Counted from the stretch's first letter, positions 28,326-37,944 are shown. The stretch: 64,000 nt of DNA from Promethearchaeota archaeon (GCA_016839765.1 JAEOTP010000068.1:27218-91217); one strand, 5' to 3'. Notes: generated by a model from the sequence alone, not told the origin. Numbers and translations: made by a program.

Positions 28326-30065
28326 CTAAAATTCTCCAAATAATCCCTTATTCTTTTTATATAATCCTAAGAATTTTCCAACTGGAGGTGATTCAAATGC
28401 AATACTAACATCAATTACCGCTGGTTTTTTCGACTCCATTGCTCTTTTTATTGCAGGTTTAATATCCTCTGGCTTTTCTACTTTTTCACCATAACAACCA
28501 AAAGATTTTGCTATTTCAGCATAATTAATTGGAGGAAAATCAACATCACAATATCGCTTCTGGAGATTATTTTTTTGATAAGTTTTGAGCATACCCCAAG
28601 CACAATTATTTCCAATTATTATGATTATAGGTAAATTCAATCTAACTGCAGTTTCTAATTCTTGAATATTAAATAAGAAGCTACCATCTCCATTAATACA
28701 CACAACAGGTTTATCTGGTTTAGCTAATTTTACAGCAATCGAATAGCACACACCTACACCCAGATGCCCCATACCTATTGAAGTAAATGTACTCCGCGGA
28801 TATCTTTGAAAATTAGATAAAAGGCCATAACTGAAAATAGCGATATCTCCACCATCAATGACTAGCTGTGTTTCTGGTGGAATGTATTCAAGTATTTCAA
28901 CAACAAATCTCTCAGGTTTCATTGGTATTTTATTAGACTTTAGAAGGCTCTGAATAATGTTTTTATCATTCTCTCGAGCAGCTTGCAAATATTCATTCCA
29001 TTCATTCCATTCAGATATTTTTTCTTTTGGAAGTTTTTCTTCCATATGGTTAAGAAATTGAATTAAAACTGCCTTTGCATCACCTATAATTCCTACATCA
29101 ACTGATCTATTTTTTCCAATTTCCTTAGGATCAATATCAACCTGTATAATCTTCTGATCTTGATTCCATAATGGAGGGGTGCCATATAGAGTGGTATAAT
29201 CCCATTTGCATCCGATAGATATTACCACGTCTGCTTCCGAGGCTGCTCTACGAAATGCATTCGATAAGGGATAAGATCCTGCATAAGTTTTTTGATCACA
29301 ACTTATTGCTCCAATACTCAAAACCGTAGTTAGCGCTGGAATATTATAAGCTATTGATAATTTTATTAAATCTTCTGAAGCTTCAGAGGCTATAGTTCCG
29401 CCTCCAGAAATAATTATTGGTTTTTTAGCGCTTTTCAGAATTTCTAGGGCATTATTTATTAAATAAGGATCTCCATAAGGTCTGTTTACTGGTCGATATT
29501 TTTCCGGGTTCAAAATCTTTGTGAAAAGTTCTTCTTTTGCTGTTCTAACTAGAGCAGTCTCTCTTAATTCAAGATATACAGGGCCTCTTCTTCCCGACAT
29601 AGCTGCTTTCATACATCTTTGTACTGCAAATGGAATTTCATATGGATGCTCAACAGATATTTGTAATTTAGTAATTGGTTTCATCAAACCCATTTGATCT
29701 AATCCCCCTTGCATTATTCCTGTATCATCAAACATTCGTGCAATTTGAGCGCCAATAATTAACATTGGTATTGAATCGGCATTTGCAGCTGCAACCGCAG
29801 GTATAAGATGTGAGACTCCGGGTCCTGCGGTACCAAAACATACTCCTATTTCCCCTGTTGTTCTTGCCCAAGCATCTGCCATATGTCCTCCTGCCTGTTC
29901 ATGGCGGACCATGACAGTATTAATTCCCTCTTCGCGTCCCCATCTTTCGATGGCATCATAAATTCGTGTTAACTCTCCACCAACAATTCCAAACATTTTA
30001 GTAATGCCTTCATTTAAGAGGCACTTGACAAGTAAATCTCCACCATTTTTAAGTTGTTTAGACAT
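28326..30065 (-). CDS. Thiamine-diphosphate enzyme, acetolactate synthase-like
   Basis: A ThDP-dependent decarboxylase or carboligase of 579 residues with the usual three domains. The activating Glu lies in RHEQAGGHMADAWAR near residue 55, followed by GTAGPG. The ThDP-magnesium motif is NGDGSFLFNIQELETAV near 450, with NN about 26 residues after GDG. The family includes acetolactate synthase, sulfoacetaldehyde acetyltransferase, oxalyl-CoA decarboxylase and glyoxylate carboligase, and sequence alone does not decide between them. No small regulatory subunit (ilvH) or other branched-chain genes are near, which argues against plain acetolactate synthase. It is the middle gene of a three-gene operon, 20 bases before the SDR. 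Confidence 0.88.
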   Translation of the reverse strand: MSKQLKNGGDLLVKCLLNEGITKMFGIVGGELTRIYDAIERWGREEGINTVMVRHEQAGGHMADAWARTTGEIGVCFGTAGPGVSHLIPAVAAANADSIPMLIIGAQIARMFDDTGIMQGGLDQMGLMKPITKLQISVEHPYEIPFAVQRCMKAAMSGRRGPVYLELRETALVRTAKEELFTKILNPEKYRPVNRPYGDPYLINNALEILKSAKKPIIISGGGTIASEASEDLIKLSIAYNIPALTTVLSIGAISCDQKTYAGSYPLSNAFRRAASEADVVISIGCKWDYTTLYGTPPLWNQDQKIIQVDIDPKEIGKNRSVDVGIIGDAKAVLIQFLNHMEEKLPKEKISEWNEWNEYLQAARENDKNIIQSLLKSNKIPMKPERFVVEILEYIPPETQLVIDGGDIAIFSYGLLSNFQRYPRSTFTSIGMGHLGVGVCYSIAVKLAKPDKPVVCINGDGSFLFNIQELETAVRLNLPIIIIIGNNCAWGMLKTYQKNNLQKRYCDVDFPPINYAEIAKSFGCYGEKVEKPEDIKPAIKRAMESKKPAVIDVSIAFESPPVGKFLGLYKKNKGLFGEF

Positions 30066-30185
30066 ATGAAATGGTATTAAAAATGAAAATTAAATTTTGT
30101 TAAAAAGGGGACTTTTTTACATTTTGATATAATTATTTCCCAATTTTCAAATCAGAAATTATTTTCAATTCTCAGTTTATATAGT

Positions 30186-31484
30186 CTATTTCACACTATC
30201 AGCAAAATCTAATTTGTCAATTGGATTTTCAAGGGGAAATTCTCCCTTAAGAATCTTCAATTTTAATTCTTCTGCTAATTTAATGGCTCCATTTCTATCT
30301 GATTGCCTTAATACAATAGGAATATCCCTCTCTTCAAACTTGATTGTTTTCATGTCTAATTGAAATGCGTCTGGACAAACAGTAGTGCAGGCACCACAAT
30401 TAAAACATCTAGCCCTATCAATTCCTTGAACAGTACCACCGTTCACAATGAAAGCATTTGTGGGACAGATATCTATAACTCTACATTTTTCACATGTAAT
30501 ACAAGCTTCTGGATTGAACTTCATTAAGAAATTGTCTTGCCAAACATCCCCATAAGTAATTTCACCAATTTTTTCTCTACCTACAAGACTTAAAATTTGT
30601 AAAGCAACATTATTATCTGACTTTACAATGTCATTGAATATAGCTTCATTTAAAATTGGGATTGGTAATGCAATACTACATATCGGTTCCAAACCATAAG
30701 ATGTCTTAAATGCGCCCATGTATTCAGGCTTCATCCCATTAAATGGGGCAATAGTCATCATATTTGGCTTTTTAATATAATTTCGTGTACCTGGCCCCAT
30801 CAAATAACCAGTACTTCCATTTACTAATAGTGGTGTTCCAACCCCAAAAGTCTGAAAGTTTGGATCATTTTGAAAGGGATTTAATGCTCCGCATCCAGAG
30901 AAAGTCATTTGGGTTCTATTTGGTTTAAATGGAAGCGCAGAAAATATTGTATTGACTTCATATGATTCACAATTTATCATTGCGTTATAATTTTTTATTG
31001 CTTGCCTAGTTCCCATTAATTTTGCAAACTGCATATCCTCTAATGTCATTGTTTTTTGAACTTTTTCACCCTCGCTACTCTTCGCAATAATTTCTACATC
31101 TTTACCTTCAACTAGTTCTCTGAAAAGTAATCCCCCACAATAATTATTTCTTGTCTGGCTCTGAGTAGTTCCATAAATGATTAGATCAACAATTCCTAAA
31201 TACTCATTCGGGCATGGTCCTGGAAATGCTGGGATTCCATTCATATCTACTTCTGTGAATTTTCTTAGTGCTTTTGGTGGGGAAAGACGGAAAGAAAATA
31301 CACCCATTATTCCGCTCATTAATCCCTTAGTTGCTGTTGTAATGACATCTACGTCTTCAAAATTTATATTTTCGCCATCACTCAAACGATCAATTAAGTT
31401 CTGGACGGTAATTATTATAACAGTTCTTTTCTCAATCTTTTTCTTTATTTCAGAAAGTGTCCTCTTTTTAGGCAATAGAAACAC
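30186..31484 (-). CDS. DUF39/HcyBio-family protein fused to a 2[4Fe-4S] ferredoxin domain
   Basis: The first ~320 residues match the archaeal DUF39 family by patterns such as ITTATKGLMSGIMGVFS, FPGPCPNEYLG, NNYCGGLLFREL and FSGCGALNPF. Members support homocysteine formation from aspartate semialdehyde in methanogens, and a relative is methanogenesis marker 16. The C-terminus carries two cluster motifs, CITCEKCRVIDICP and CFNCGACTTVCP. In some methanogens the sulfurtransferase and ferredoxin are separate genes; here they are fused. Conserved cysteines (NNYCGG, SGCGAL) could handle sulfur. The start is GTG at 31484. It is first in an operon with the ThDP enzyme and the SDR. The function in this operon is inferred, not shown. 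Confidence 0.82.
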   Translation of the reverse strand: MFLLPKKRTLSEIKKKIEKRTVIIITVQNLIDRLSDGENINFEDVDVITTATKGLMSGIMGVFSFRLSPPKALRKFTEVDMNGIPAFPGPCPNEYLGIVDLIIYGTTQSQTRNNYCGGLLFRELVEGKDVEIIAKSSEGEKVQKTMTLEDMQFAKLMGTRQAIKNYNAMINCESYEVNTIFSALPFKPNRTQMTFSGCGALNPFQNDPNFQTFGVGTPLLVNGSTGYLMGPGTRNYIKKPNMMTIAPFNGMKPEYMGAFKTSYGLEPICSIALPIPILNEAIFNDIVKSDNNVALQILSLVGREKIGEITYGDVWQDNFLMKFNPEACITCEKCRVIDICPTNAFIVNGGTVQGIDRARCFNCGACTTVCPDAFQLDMKTIKFEERDIPIVLRQSDRNGAIKLAEELKLKILKGEFPLENPIDKLDFADSVK

Positions 31485-31611
31485 TCAAAAATATCAAATT
31501 TATAACTTGGTAAATATTCATTTATAATAAAATTTTTTTATTATACTAATGCTTACATTTCATAAAGAAATATTCTAAGATCTATTAGTTTGAATTGAGG
31601 TTTTTCATTTA

Positions 31612-32346
31612 TTGTCATATTTTGAATCAAGATTAAAGATAAGTTTCGATAATTTAGAAGAAGTTAGACATATACTAACCTTTTGTGAAAAATTGGGTAT
31701 AAAAAATTTAATTCTTGAACCAATAAATAATTCAAATAACCTTAAGGTTGAATTACTTAATAAAATTAAAAAAATTACAAAAATAAATATATATTATCGC
31801 TTTAATTTAACCCCAAGCAGCTTAAATGATTTTAAGAAGACATTAAAAAAATATGATTCTTTTCCTCATATTTTAGGGGTAGAAACTCCTTATAAGGAGA
31901 TTCAAATTCAAGCAGCAAAAGATTCTAGAATTGATATCTTATCATTTTCAAATGAAGAGATTATGAAGACAATCTCGATTGGAGTCATTTCATTAATTAA
32001 ACAAAACAATTCGTTTATTGAATTTTCACTAGCTCCAATAATGATGAAATCTAAAGGAATTCAGTCAAAGAATTTCAGAAATTTGTATCGTTTTACTAAA
32101 TTAGTATTAGATTTAAAACCAAACTATATCATTAGTGGAAATTTTAGTGAGTTATATCATTTTAGAAATCCAAGAAGTCTCTTAAGTATTTGCCACACAT
32201 TATTAGGAATGTCTTTATATGAAGCAAAAAAAGGATTCAGGGATAATGTCCAATTATTATTAAAGCGTGTTAACCATCGTGTTAATAAAAATATATTCCA
32301 AGAAGGTGTTAAATTCATTAAAGGAGGAGGTAATGATTGTGAATAA
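31612..32346 (+). CDS. rnp3: Ribonuclease P protein component 3 (Rpp30)
   Basis: Protein subunit of archaeal RNase P, which matures tRNA 5' ends. It has the PHP-like TIM-barrel pattern of Rpp30. Late motifs are typical: FRNLYRFTKLVLDLKPNYIISG and NPRSLLSICHTLLGM. Length 244 is normal. TTG is the start, with a GAGG about 11 bases upstream. Its end overlaps the start of the Pop5 gene, the standard archaeal rnp3-rnp2 order, so the two are translationally coupled. It is divergent from the DUF39 operon. Confidence 0.9.
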   Translation: MSYFESRLKISFDNLEEVRHILTFCEKLGIKNLILEPINNSNNLKVELLNKIKKITKINIYYRFNLTPSSLNDFKKTLKKYDSFPHILGVETPYKEIQIQAAKDSRIDILSFSNEEIMKTISIGVISLIKQNNSFIEFSLAPIMMKSKGIQSKNFRNLYRFTKLVLDLKPNYIISGNFSELYHFRNPRSLLSICHTLLGMSLYEAKKGFRDNVQLLLKRVNHRVNKNIFQEGVKFIKGGGNDCE

Positions 32347-32686
32347 GGAGAGACAAAGATATATTCTATTCCGTATTTTTAGCGAAAACAAGAGCAAATT
32401 TGATCAAAATGAAATATTGAAAGCAATTTGGCAATCAATTTGGAGATACTTTGGTCTGAAGGAAGCTAACAAGACGGGATTATGGTTAGTAGAACTTGAT
32501 CTCGAGAAAGATTATGGAATAATAAGATGCTCTCATCAAACTAAAGAATTGGTAATTTCTGCTTTAACTCTCATAACAGAGATATCTAGTGAAAAAATGA
32601 TATTTTCTCCTATCAAAACTTCTGGGACTATTAGATCGTTAGTTAAAGTAAAAGAAAAAATATTTAATAGAAAGAAGAATAGTTAA
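32333..32686 (+). CDS. rnp2: Ribonuclease P protein component 2 (Pop5)
   Basis: A small RNase P subunit that pairs with Rpp30 at the catalytic domain. RQRYILFRIFS at the start and YGIIRCSHQTKELVISALTLI in the second half are Pop5 signatures. The ORF track starts at an internal ATG of the Rpp30 frame region (32267). The ATG at 32333 is preferred because an AGGAGG sits just upstream and the protein then has the usual ~117 residues. It overlaps rnp3 by 14 bases. In many archaea psmA follows; here an unknown small gene does. Confidence 0.9.
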   Translation: MIVNKERQRYILFRIFSENKSKFDQNEILKAIWQSIWRYFGLKEANKTGLWLVELDLEKDYGIIRCSHQTKELVISALTLITEISSEKMIFSPIKTSGTIRSLVKVKEKIFNRKKNS

Positions 32687-32708
32687 TTTTAGAAAATATT
32701 GGAAAAAG

Positions 32709-33140
32709 ATGAAAAAAGATAAATTAACTAACGCAGTTATCAAGGAAAATTTAGATCCATTTAAATTAAATCTAACTCAGTTATTATCAGAAGTAAGAGA
32801 TTCTCGAAATAGTCCTTATTTATTAATTATTCAATCAAATACAGAAAATTATGTAAAATTAACAATTTATCCAATAAAGCATCAGAAGATCATTAAATTA
32901 ACTTTAAAAGGCGTTAACATTTTATATAAAGATATTGAAATCTTATCCAAAAGACTCCAAAAATATAATATAATTCACACTACTGGATTAGTATCAAAAA
33001 GTAAAAATGTTATTTATGAATGTTACCTTGATTTACGAAAAATTGATACTAAATATAGTGAACTTGAAAAATCTTTAGAAAAAATTAAAAGCATATTCAA
33101 AGATATAAAAATTGAGGAATTAAGTTTAAATCAAAGTTAA
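32709..33140 (+). CDS. Small alpha/beta protein of unknown function
   Basis: I do not recognise it. Its 143 residues are soluble and basic, with alternating strands and helices: YLLIIQSNTENYVKLTIYPI, then IIKLTLKGVNILYKDIEILSKRLQKYNI, then VIYECYLDLRKI. This could be a small ferredoxin-like or ACT-like sandwich, but no ligand motif is visible. It is 22 bases after Pop5 on the same strand and so probably part of the RNase P operon. This is the place that psmA takes in many archaea. Confidence 0.7.
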   Translation: MKKDKLTNAVIKENLDPFKLNLTQLLSEVRDSRNSPYLLIIQSNTENYVKLTIYPIKHQKIIKLTLKGVNILYKDIEILSKRLQKYNIIHTTGLVSKSKNVIYECYLDLRKIDTKYSELEKSLEKIKSIFKDIKIEELSLNQS

Positions 33141-33152
33141 AATGTCATAAAA

Positions 33153-33602
33153 ATGAAAAGCTGGGAAATTACCTTAAAATACTCTGACGGTTCAGCTAAA
33201 AAACTAGATTTATTTGATGTTAAGAATTTATTCAATGGATATTTGAAAATTAAAAGAAGTTATTTTGACCGACTTTTAAAAGCAGTAAAGATAACTAAGA
33301 ATTATTTTACGGGCAACGCTATTGAAATGATAATTTCCCCAGATAAAGATGATTGGACTTTTAATCCTTGGATGTTAGTCTTAATACAGGATAATGAGAA
33401 GAAGAAACCATTTTGGCTGCTTATCAAAAGAGAGAGAGATCTTTCCGGGGAACTGGTTGCTATAGGGCCAAAAGGTTTTGCAGATTATAATGATAGCAAC
33501 AGTGACGAGGCTAGACGTGATCTTAAACGCTTAATGACTTATCTTGTTGTATATATTAATAAATTTGAATGTGGTGTGCTTTTACCTAATTATTTATCAT
33601 GA
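33153..33602 (+). CDS. Conserved-looking hypothetical protein at end of RNase P operon
   Basis: A 149-residue protein without membrane helices, mixed alpha/beta. It starts KSWEITLKYSDGSAKKLDL, has several Trp residues (WTFNPWMLVLI, KPFWLLIKRERD), and ends near CGVLLPNYLS. No known motif. It is 12 bases after the preceding orphan, so it is probably co-transcribed with rnp3-rnp2. It is the last gene before the left arm of the inverted duplication. No second copy is visible because the window ends where its mirror position would be. Confidence 0.7.
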   Translation: MKSWEITLKYSDGSAKKLDLFDVKNLFNGYLKIKRSYFDRLLKAVKITKNYFTGNAIEMIISPDKDDWTFNPWMLVLIQDNEKKKPFWLLIKRERDLSGELVAIGPKGFADYNDSNSDEARRDLKRLMTYLVVYINKFECGVLLPNYLS

Positions 33603-33780
33603 TTTAAGATACTGTTGAGTTTATAGAAATAGATGATTTTTAGAATTATCAAATTAATACTCAATTTTTTGAATATATTGAAATAAGTATAAGAAACTTA
33701 AAATATCAAATTTAATTATCACCTTCATTAGTTGATAAATAGCTAATTTGCATAAAATATCTGTAAGTGGCTTTAGAACT

Positions 33781-34614
33781 GTGAAAAGAATTGCGATTAA
33801 ATTAATTATCCTAATGTTTATTACAAGTCTAACGGTTAGTTCCTATTTATTAGTTATAAATGGCTCTGGGGCAGATTTAGAAATCAAACCCCTTTATGGG
33901 CAAGCTCCTGTAATAGATGGAGAAATTGATACATCTGAAAATGAATGGAACAAGGCAATAAAGGAACATCTAAATTTATATCCAAATGAATCCGCCCCAG
34001 AAAATCCATTACTAGTTGATTTATGGGTTATGCAGAATGGCTCAAATTTATATATCTCAATCCAATTTAGTTTTCTTCATAATAGTTTTGAATTTGTGGG
34101 ATTATTAATCTCTAGCAATCAATCTGAAAACCCAGAAGATTTTACAGATGCTAAAATCGTTCGATTTTCAAATATTAGTACCAATGAATATACATATAAA
34201 GATTATTATTTAAATAATTCAATTTATGAGGAGGATACAAATTCAAATGGTAGTGGAGCTGGAAAAATAGAGGGAGAGGATGTTATTTATGAATTTGTCT
34301 TGCCTGTTGAATATAATGAAAGTGATCCTGAAGATGTCTTTTTAGAATACGGAACTGATGAAGAAAGTGGTCATATATTTAAAATTATTATGGGAGATTC
34401 TACAGACCCTCCTTCTTATCCAGAGGATATAAGGATAAGTAATAATGTTTTAATTAAAATTACATACAATCCACTACCTACCGAGTTAACTCAAGAAGAA
34501 CTTTTAATCTTAATTTTTTCCATTATTATTTTTGGTACTAGTGGAATGCTTTACGTATTTTATATCTATAGAATTGTAAAATTGAAGGAAAGAATTGAAA
34601 GAATAAGGACATAA
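33781..34614 (+). CDS. Membrane-anchored CBM9/DOMON-like extracellular protein (left copy)
   Basis: An N-terminal hydrophobic segment (signal or anchor, KLIILMFITSLTVSSYLL) is followed by a beta-rich domain of about 190 residues. The pattern APVIDGEIDTSENEWNKA, then LWVMQNGSNLYISI, recalls carbohydrate-binding family 9-like domains. A single C-terminal membrane helix (LILIFSIIIFGTSGMLYVFYIY) and a short basic tail end it. The bulk should face outside, perhaps binding glycans or heme-like ligands; this is inference. The ORF track starts at TTG 33748. The GTG at 33781 is chosen because the right copy begins at the equivalent position (MRKLILKILL). It runs 1 base before the next gene, so the two are coupled. 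Confidence 0.75.
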   Translation: MKRIAIKLIILMFITSLTVSSYLLVINGSGADLEIKPLYGQAPVIDGEIDTSENEWNKAIKEHLNLYPNESAPENPLLVDLWVMQNGSNLYISIQFSFLHNSFEFVGLLISSNQSENPEDFTDAKIVRFSNISTNEYTYKDYYLNNSIYEEDTNSNGSGAGKIEGEDVIYEFVLPVEYNESDPEDVFLEYGTDEESGHIFKIIMGDSTDPPSYPEDIRISNNVLIKITYNPLPTELTQEELLILIFSIIIFGTSGMLYVFYIYRIVKLKERIERIRT

Positions 34615-34615
34615 T

Positions 34616-35029
34616 ATGCCAAAATTTAAAAAAGAGAAGAAAAGGGATAACCGTTCAAACAAAAAAGCATTTAACGAAGAATTCGCGTATAAGACAGTAA
34701 TTAAGTCAGTTATTTTCGCAGGCTTTTTTTTTACTTTATCAATTCTCTTTAATATGGAGATAATAACATTTTTTGTAAATTTGGGTGAACTTTGGTTTAT
34801 TATTGATATAATTATTAAACTGGTTGCAATTTTACTCTTTTTCTTTTTCATGGTAATAAGTATTGGCAATTATAAAGAATTAACAGGAAGACCGTTAGAT
34901 TTTAAGCTAATTCTTTTAATGTTTGTATTATCTCTCCTTCAAGCATTTCGAGACCCTATAGTTTTTACGTTTACCTTTTTTGGACTTGCTATTATAATTA
35001 TTTATATGTTCTTTGTCCAAGAAAGTTAA
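34616..35029 (+). CDS. Four-helix membrane protein of unknown function (left copy)
   Basis: 137 residues: a basic N-terminus (KFKKEKKRDNRSNKK), then a conserved AFNEEFAYKTVIKSVIF, and four hydrophobic helices. The loop SIGNYKELTGRPLDFK between helices 3 and 4 is almost the same in the right copy (SIGNYKEIVGKPISWK), which marks it as the functional part. The family is unknown. It follows the CBM9-like gene with no real spacing in both arms, so the two products may form a complex. Confidence 0.75.
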   Translation: MPKFKKEKKRDNRSNKKAFNEEFAYKTVIKSVIFAGFFFTLSILFNMEIITFFVNLGELWFIIDIIIKLVAILLFFFFMVISIGNYKELTGRPLDFKLILLMFVLSLLQAFRDPIVFTFTFFGLAIIIIYMFFVQES

Positions 35030-35063
35030 ATTTGAAATCGAAATCTCATTATTGATTATAATA

Positions 35064-35807
35064 ATGAAGTCAAATTTTTTATTTGTGGGACACAGAGGAA
35101 CGAGATTTCAGTTTGATGAAAACACTATAGAAGCATTTGAGATCGCATTAATCCATGGAGCAAATTATATTGAGTTTGATATTCGTGAATTAAAAGATGG
35201 AAATTTAATCATTATTCATGATTCTTCGTTAGAGAGAACAACAAACGGTTTTGGTTTAATTAAAGATTATAATTATTCAGAGATAAGTAATCTAAATACA
35301 AGAAATAGAAATTGTAAAATACCTCTTTTACATGAGGTTTTGGAAAATTTTAGGAGTAAAACTAATTTTATAATCGAATTAAAAGAAGTAGATTCATGGC
35401 AGGAAGTTATAGATATTGTAATTAAAAAACAATTACTACTTAACACAATTTTTAGTGGAAGAAATTTAGTTATGTTAAAACGTTTGAAGACAAAGGCACC
35501 AGAAGCTCAAGTTTGTTATAATATTACTAAGGGACAAGGATTTACTTTGAAAAATTTTCTTGAAAATCGGGGCATGGATAAATTAACTTTTATTCCAGAC
35601 ATAATTAGTCTTAGATCTAACTTAATTGAAAAAAAATTTATTAAAAAATGTCATAAGCATAATTTATTAGCATTAGCTTGGGATTTCATTAATTACAAAA
35701 ATCCCATCGAAAAAATCAAATATTTAATCGATTTAGGAATTGATGGTATATTATTTGATGATTATCGCAATATTGGATTTATAAAAGATTATTTATTGAC
35801 CAGTTAA
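35064..35807 (+). CDS. Glycerophosphodiester phosphodiesterase (left copy)
   Basis: Hydrolyses glycerophosphodiesters to glycerol phosphate and an alcohol. The TIM-barrel motifs are intact: GHRGTR (first catalytic His and Arg), ENTIEAF, YIEFDIRELKDGNLIIIHD (metal-binding Glu/Asp and second His), and IIELKE. Near the end WDFINYKNPIEKI and GIDGILFDDY follow the family order. 247 residues is normal. The track begins at 35013, but the ATG at 35064 matches the right copy start (MKSEFLYIGHRG). Its 3' end overlaps the convergent NFACT gene by 4 bases. In archaea it may act on glycerol-phosphate headgroups of ether lipids. Confidence 0.9.
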   Translation: MKSNFLFVGHRGTRFQFDENTIEAFEIALIHGANYIEFDIRELKDGNLIIIHDSSLERTTNGFGLIKDYNYSEISNLNTRNRNCKIPLLHEVLENFRSKTNFIIELKEVDSWQEVIDIVIKKQLLLNTIFSGRNLVMLKRLKTKAPEAQVCYNITKGQGFTLKNFLENRGMDKLTFIPDIISLRSNLIEKKFIKKCHKHNLLALAWDFINYKNPIEKIKYLIDLGIDGILFDDYRNIGFIKDYLLTS

Positions 35808-37858
35808 TTGTTTTTTATGATAGATTTCCCTGATGGAAGAATCAATACTATCTCGTCTAAAGTTAATAATTTTATCCATTTCCTTAATTTCTTTTCAGAT
35901 GTTTTTAAAAAATAAGATATTATTTCTTTTGCTAATGCTCCTTTTTGGAGTCCTGTATTAGAAGGTTTTATAATTAAAAAATTACTATCTTCAGATTCGA
36001 TTGCCCTTATTGGTCCAACCTTTATTTTCGGATAAAATTGATGATTTTCATCATTTGAAGTATCATGTAATTCAATTAATTCTAAACTAATAGCTAACTC
36101 TGTCTCAGCGTCTTTTATAAGGTTTTTTTTTCCTGAAATCATAAAAGAGCCTTTAGGTAGAAATTCACCTGAAGGAGGGGTTTTTGAAACTTGATTTGGC
36201 AACACAAAGAACACATCAACAACACCCCAATTTTCTTTCCATGCTCGAGAATAACTAGCAACGAATATTGCAGCCTCTTTTATTGTATTTTGGGGAATAT
36301 CTTTACCTTCCGGATTTTTTATGACTGTTAATGGGGAACCTGGAAAGTTTGTATGAAAAACTAAATCATTATCATCAACATATTTCTTATATATTAATTC
36401 ATTTGAATTAGCATCTCTCCCTCCAATAACAAGAAATTCTTCCGATGAAAAGAACCATCTAAATTTTTCAAACCACTTCTTCTTTGGTTTCTTAATTAAA
36501 ACATCTACTTTTTCTTCGATTGCATCTCTTTTATCAAGTAATTGTTGTATAGTTTTTTTAGTTTTTTCAATTGCAGGGATGGTGCCTTTTATTTTTTTTT
36601 CAAACTTTTTTCCTTTAGTATAGAGCCTATTGGCATTCTCTCCTAGACTATAATTTAAATTTAAATATACTTCATTATCTTTTATGTTAATTATTACTTG
36701 TTTTGTTGATGGTATAATTTTAATGAAGAATTGTAAACCTTCAATATTATCATTCTTGGCATTTAATAATTTTTCATTAATTTCTTCAATTGAATAGCCT
36801 CTGCTTCTTGCATTTGAGATTGTATCAAACAGTTTTTCTAATGTATTGAAATTAGTATATATAAAATCTCCATAATCATAGAATTTTTTCTTTTGAACTT
36901 TTAACTCGTTTAGATACTCCTTTTGTCTTTTTAAAATTTGTTCCTGAACATTTATTTGGTGATCAAGATTATCATTTTGGGAAGATTTAACTAGATCTGA
37001 ATCAATTTGAGAATAATAATAATCAACTGCTTCATTGAAAGACTCAAAATATCTTTTATTTTGATTTTGGTATAAAATAAGATCAAAAGGCTGAACTGAT
37101 ATTTGATTTTCATTCTCATCAAGTATAATATTTGCGTTAATTTTACCGAAAAGTAATTGATTTCTTAAATTTTTGAAAGCATCGAATAGATTTTTCAAGT
37201 TATCAATACCTAAACTATTACCTTTTTCAGTTTTTTCGATTCCTGCTTCATAGCAAAGTTCTTCACTATGTAGACCTGAGATATTTATATTTCTTGCTAA
37301 AATTCTGACTATTTCCTGATCTGAATCAATGATCAAGTCATTAAATTCTTCTCGGTTTAAAGTTAAAAAATCCTTTCCCCTTGGTTTAGGAAAACTATAT
37401 TCTCTATTAGCTAAAATATCACGGTCTTTAAATCTTTTATACTTATTAGCAATTTTTACAACATCCTTATCGTCAACCAATATATAATTGCCTTTATTGA
37501 ATAGTTCGACAATAAATTTCCATGGTTCCTCATCATAATTACTTAAATTAAAAATGATAATCCTATCGAAATTATGTTGAGATATAGACAAAATTTTTCT
37601 GTTTTTCATGAATTTTCTTAAAGACATTACATATTGAGAAGGATATTTTGGGATAGGATAATTATAATTTGTTAAATTGATTCGAGAGTCATTTTTTATA
37701 ATTAAATTTTTCTTCTCATTTTTCTTTGTTTTAAGTTTTAATATCAAGAGATCTTCAATTTCATATATATTTAAGATGATCCCTTGAGAAAGTATTGAGT
37801 CTAATTCTCTAACAATTATATATACATCAAAATTTGAAAATTTTAATATTCTTCTCAT
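35804..37858 (-). CDS. NFACT-family ribosome quality control protein, Rqc2/RqcH-like (left copy)
   Basis: Binds stalled large ribosomal subunits with peptidyl-tRNA. An NFACT-N domain (KFSNFDVYIIVRELD at the start, QHNFDRIIIFNL near residue 95 with the Asp-Arg pair tied to C-terminal tailing in RqcH/Rqc2) is followed by a long coiled coil (about 290-450). The NFACT-R domain then reads KKWFEKFRWFFSSEEFLVIGGRD and NDLVFHTNFPGSP. The C-terminal part includes SGEFLPKGSFMISGKKN. The start at 37858 (MRRILKFSNFD) is chosen by comparison with the right copy, MIRTVKKFSNFD. Archaea usually have one copy; here both arms carry a full-length gene. Confidence 0.93.
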   Translation of the reverse strand: MRRILKFSNFDVYIIVRELDSILSQGIILNIYEIEDLLILKLKTKKNEKKNLIIKNDSRINLTNYNYPIPKYPSQYVMSLRKFMKNRKILSISQHNFDRIIIFNLSNYDEEPWKFIVELFNKGNYILVDDKDVVKIANKYKRFKDRDILANREYSFPKPRGKDFLTLNREEFNDLIIDSDQEIVRILARNINISGLHSEELCYEAGIEKTEKGNSLGIDNLKNLFDAFKNLRNQLLFGKINANIILDENENQISVQPFDLILYQNQNKRYFESFNEAVDYYYSQIDSDLVKSSQNDNLDHQINVQEQILKRQKEYLNELKVQKKKFYDYGDFIYTNFNTLEKLFDTISNARSRGYSIEEINEKLLNAKNDNIEGLQFFIKIIPSTKQVIINIKDNEVYLNLNYSLGENANRLYTKGKKFEKKIKGTIPAIEKTKKTIQQLLDKRDAIEEKVDVLIKKPKKKWFEKFRWFFSSEEFLVIGGRDANSNELIYKKYVDDNDLVFHTNFPGSPLTVIKNPEGKDIPQNTIKEAAIFVASYSRAWKENWGVVDVFFVLPNQVSKTPPSGEFLPKGSFMISGKKNLIKDAETELAISLELIELHDTSNDENHQFYPKIKVGPIRAIESEDSNFLIIKPSNTGLQKGALAKEIISYFLKTSEKKLRKWIKLLTLDEIVLILPSGKSIIKNN

Positions 37859-37944
37859 AAATACCATTATCGTTTGAATAAAATCTGAACTTTACTACAA
37901 TATATATAATGATTTTTATAATAAATAATATTAATAATACTATT

